Shown here piece after piece: positions 61,057-64,000 of a stretch of DNA of 64,000 nt. Numbering within the stretch: position 1 is the first letter of the stretch; the number at the start of each line of letters is the position of its first letter. Made by a program: the position numbers and the translations under genes. The stretch comes from Flaveria trinervia. Lineage: Eukaryota; Streptophyta; Magnoliopsida; Asterales; Asteraceae. The DNA lies in the NCBI GenBank assembly GCA_025506515.1, contig CM046452.1:99170311-99234310 (forward strand), written 5' to 3'. Under the pieces are notes generated by a model that ran no database searches, was not told the DNA's origin, and saw only the letters and a list, made by a program, of their open reading frames with translations.

Positions 61057-64000
61057 TACCTTAAAAGGTTTAAAGATAAATATGAATATATGTTTCATAG
61101 GTAAAGGATTTAGTTATCCTACCTAGTATAAACAAGATGTTAGTTGAAAGACCTTTGTAAATTGTCAAAGGTTGTAGCTCATGGTAATGAGATGTGTCAG
61201 GAAAATTTTGTTAAAAATTAAGAAGTTATTTGACAATATTTTAATCATTGTTTTAATGATTCAGATGTCTAAATGCTCAGCACTAATGGTCTAGTACTTA
61301 ATGGTCCAGTACTTAATGGTTCAGATTATTTGTTCGCAAGTAAATGTCTGAATGGTTCAGACATTTTCCTATGAATAGTTAAGCATTATACTAATGTTGG
61401 ATGGTTAAAAGGTCTAATGATGAAATGTTAAAACCTTTTGTCTAAATTGGTCAGACATTTGTCTTTGAATAGTTAAACGATATACTAGTTTTTAATGGTT
61501 CAAACATCTTATTAATTCAGTATTTAATCATTAAGATATTACAAAACAACCCTTAAGTTTTAAAATAGAAAAATATGTAGATTTTAAAAGTATAACAAGA
61601 AGACGCGGTAAAATACGATGGTGGTTGGTAGAGATGGTGGTTGGTGGCATTTAGGATTATGATCGGAGGTGGTGGTGATTAGTGATATGGTAATGACATA
61701 TATGGTGGGGTCCATGTGATGACTATCAAACAAATTAATATGATGTCAAAGAGTTTAACTTGCTAAATATATGGTATGCATATTTTAACGGTTTTTTGAA
61801 AAGTATATGGTATGCATAATCAAACAAGCTCTAATAATAAGAAACTAAAAATAAAGAAATTATATTTTTAAAATGCTTTGTCAAAGATTCGAATAATTAA
61901 TCATTTTTAATTTGAATCATCAAATATTTTAAAAAATTAATTTGGTTTGCGGGTAAATAATAAATTAACTCGTTAACTAATACACTATTATAAGTTTAAT
62001 GGTCTTACAAATGTATACTTATTTAACTAGTGTATACATGTATTCTATATAAACTTTTTTCTAAATACTTAATGATCAGTGTGAGTGTATATACTCTTGA
62101 GTTTAAGTAAGAGCCATCGAATATTTATTAAATTCATGTATTAATCAATTATATATATGATACATACATACATTCATTAAAAATGCATAACAGTCTCCGA
62201 TTCACAAGGTGAAGCCAAGGCAAGAGCTATACCTTCTGGAACCAAAGCAAAATGCATGCATGCATGATATACATACATCCATGCATAATGAATCACATAC
62301 ATGCATGTGTACGCAAACGTAAATATATACAGACGTATGTACATACATGTAGAAGATGTCAAATGAAAACCTTCATTTGACATAGAGACAAAAAAAAAAC
62401 AAATATATCTATATAATTTCTAATTAACTTTTTATTTTATTATCTCACAAACATATCTATGAATTTGCACCCCTTCCGTATATTGGTAATTAATTATTGT
62501 CTTGATTTATTCTTTCTAGTGTTTGGTTTTTCATTTTCATTATTAAACTCATTTGAGTTTTCATATTTTTCATTTTTATTAATTGAAGGAGTTCTTCAAG
62601 TCCACCAAAATCATCAGAATGATTCGTACTTTTACTTCAATTCAAGACATGCATGTGTCAATGGTATATTGCAACATTATAAATTCTTAACCAACTTTTC
62701 CATTTATTTCATCAGTACAAAGAACATGATATGATGAAAAATACAGGTTGGTTAAGAAGTCCTTTCCAGTGGATGGTGCTAATGAGTCATGAGTTTTCTC
62801 AAATTAACAAATCTACTTGAACTGAATATTCTTCAACAACAAGATGATACGTAAATAACATACATTTGGTAGTTAAATTATGTAAACCCACTTATGCATC
62901 CGCTTTGATCGATTAAAAAAGATAGTACTAAGTCCGATGGGCAATCGCTAGCTATGCATCTCATGATGAGATACTCGCATTTGAAGTCAAACATGAAGTT
63001 GGCAAAAAGCATGAAGAAACGCATGCCCTTGTATATATCCATGTGCTCGAGTTAGAACCTCAAAAAATAAAAAAGACTTCTGATGAGAAACCCTAATTAA
63101 CCTCTTTGGTATCTATTAAAAAAGTTATTGTATATCCACCATACTAAGAGGACTATGTAAAAAGTATCATAAATGATCAGCGAGACCCGGCCACCACGTT
63201 CAACCTAACAAAAACCTTCGTATGAGAGCTCGATAACTTTTGAACCCGACAATAAGACACCACTTAGACCAACAATGACATGTTTTGACGTGAAATCGTG
63301 TTGTGCAAACTGCTCTTTTTATCCTATTGTGACATCTTTCTAATAATGACTCAACCACTAAGTTCTTTTCATGTCGCCAACATGTGAGGCCAACGAGATA
63401 ACTAATGACTTTCCTCCCTACAGATATGAACCTCACTTTAAATGTTAGTATATACTAATTATTTAAAATGTCAGTTATCCAAAGAAATATGTGTTCAACC
63501 TATTTTTGGTTATATTAATTGACATTTTAAATAATCGATCATTAGTCAAAGGTTTTGCAAAACCATAGGTATATACGCCGGATAAATATTATAGTGTTAA
63601 ATTGAAAAAAGTTATTATAATCATTTAAGAGTAGAAAAGTACGAAACGCTATGTTAAGCCAATACAAATAGTTTTATATTAGTTGCATTAAATATTGAAT
63701 AAGATATTACAAATACAAATTTTGTCATCCTAGTGACGCCATTCTGACTATTAACGGAGATCACTGAAGTATAAATATTAATTGTTTAAAATAAAATAAT
63801 ATATAGAAACATTCAAGCTGCGTTTATTTAAAAAATTAGCTGATCTAGAATTTTAGGGTTTGGTTCAATATTATATTAGAAAGCATGCTTATATTAAACA
63901 CCAGTTTATTTACATTGTAGAAAACTAAAGTTAACTTTGTTTTACGTAATTTGGCTTTGTTTTATGATGATATATTATGGTCAGCATTTGAAGTTTGGAC
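61057..64000. other. Gene-free stretch
   Basis: No gene is supported. The stretch 61260-61540 has many copies of words such as AATGGTTCAGA, a pattern common in a plant MITE family, and 62160-62350 is rich in CATGCATG and CATACA simple repeats. Open frames at 62459-62734 and 63200-63436 show no family features. Confidence 0.4.
61260..61540. repeat. Iterated AATGGTTCAGA repeat
   Basis: Repeated AATGGTCYAG and AATGGTTCAGAC words occur about seven times, including the perfect hairpin GTCTGAATGGTTCAGAC with a 3-base loop near 61347. The terminal inverted repeats that would define a MITE were not found. Confidence 0.5.

Noticed and set aside
62459..62734. Small hydrophobic open frame
   Set aside because: It is AT-driven composition rich in Phe, Leu and Ser; no signal, splice context or similarity supports it.

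Overview
The window is nuclear DNA from a flowering plant. It is AT-rich, its genes have introns with GT/AG borders and plant-type products, and most of it is plant transposable elements of many classes. The style of the Copia element (long coiled-coil gag with two zinc knuckles) suggests a eudicot, probably a daisy-family (Asteraceae) species; that last step is inference.

Layout. 1-8 kb is gene-free and holds a tandem Cassandra element (a miniature LTR retrotransposon with 5S rRNA-like LTRs), a pair of hairpin-ended repeats and two MITEs. 8-13 kb has a 21-bp periodic repeat, a roughly 3-kb terminal-inverted-repeat element lying between two long (TA)n tracts with a Helitron inside it, and a hAT element with a perfect 8-bp target duplication. 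13.3-20.5 kb is a broken chimera: a Ty1/copia gag-protease-integrase copy that stops inside the integrase and continues directly into the R-U5 half of a different LTR element. 20.5-28.5 kb is gene-free and carries a small hAT MITE and same-orientation Helitrons. A 1.2-kb Mutator-like element occupies 28.5-29.8 kb.

The gene island is 30.3-39.4 kb: a Golgi-type putative methyltransferase of the QUA2/PMT family (PMT27-like, 5 exons, one conserved motif missing), a small oxidoreductase-like mitochondrial protein on the minus strand (convergent, one apparent 1-nt frameshift), and an FHA-domain protein of the MCRS1/EMB1967 type (7 exons, N-terminal domain shortened). From 39.4 to 50.8 kb the DNA is again transposon-rich. 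It holds a second long-TIR Mutator-like element and a decayed autonomous hAT element (46145-50099). The hAT is itself interrupted by a PIF/Harbinger-like element that has captured part of a calmodulin-binding protein 60 gene. A leucine-rich-repeat protein gene follows at 50.9-52.1 kb, broken by two single-base indels. 52.1-64 kb shows no gene: it has a tRNA-derived SINE, Helitron ends, a compound microsatellite next to a 28-base G run, and degenerate AT-rich sequence.

The host genes are not an operon and need no common function. The window is mainly a record of nested insertion, exchange between retroelements and gene-fragment capture. The strongest candidates for something undescribed are the retroelement chimera whose junction falls at the predicted RNA start of the second element, the iterated palindromic motif shared by the control regions of both retroelements, and the CBP60-carrying Pack-type PIF element.
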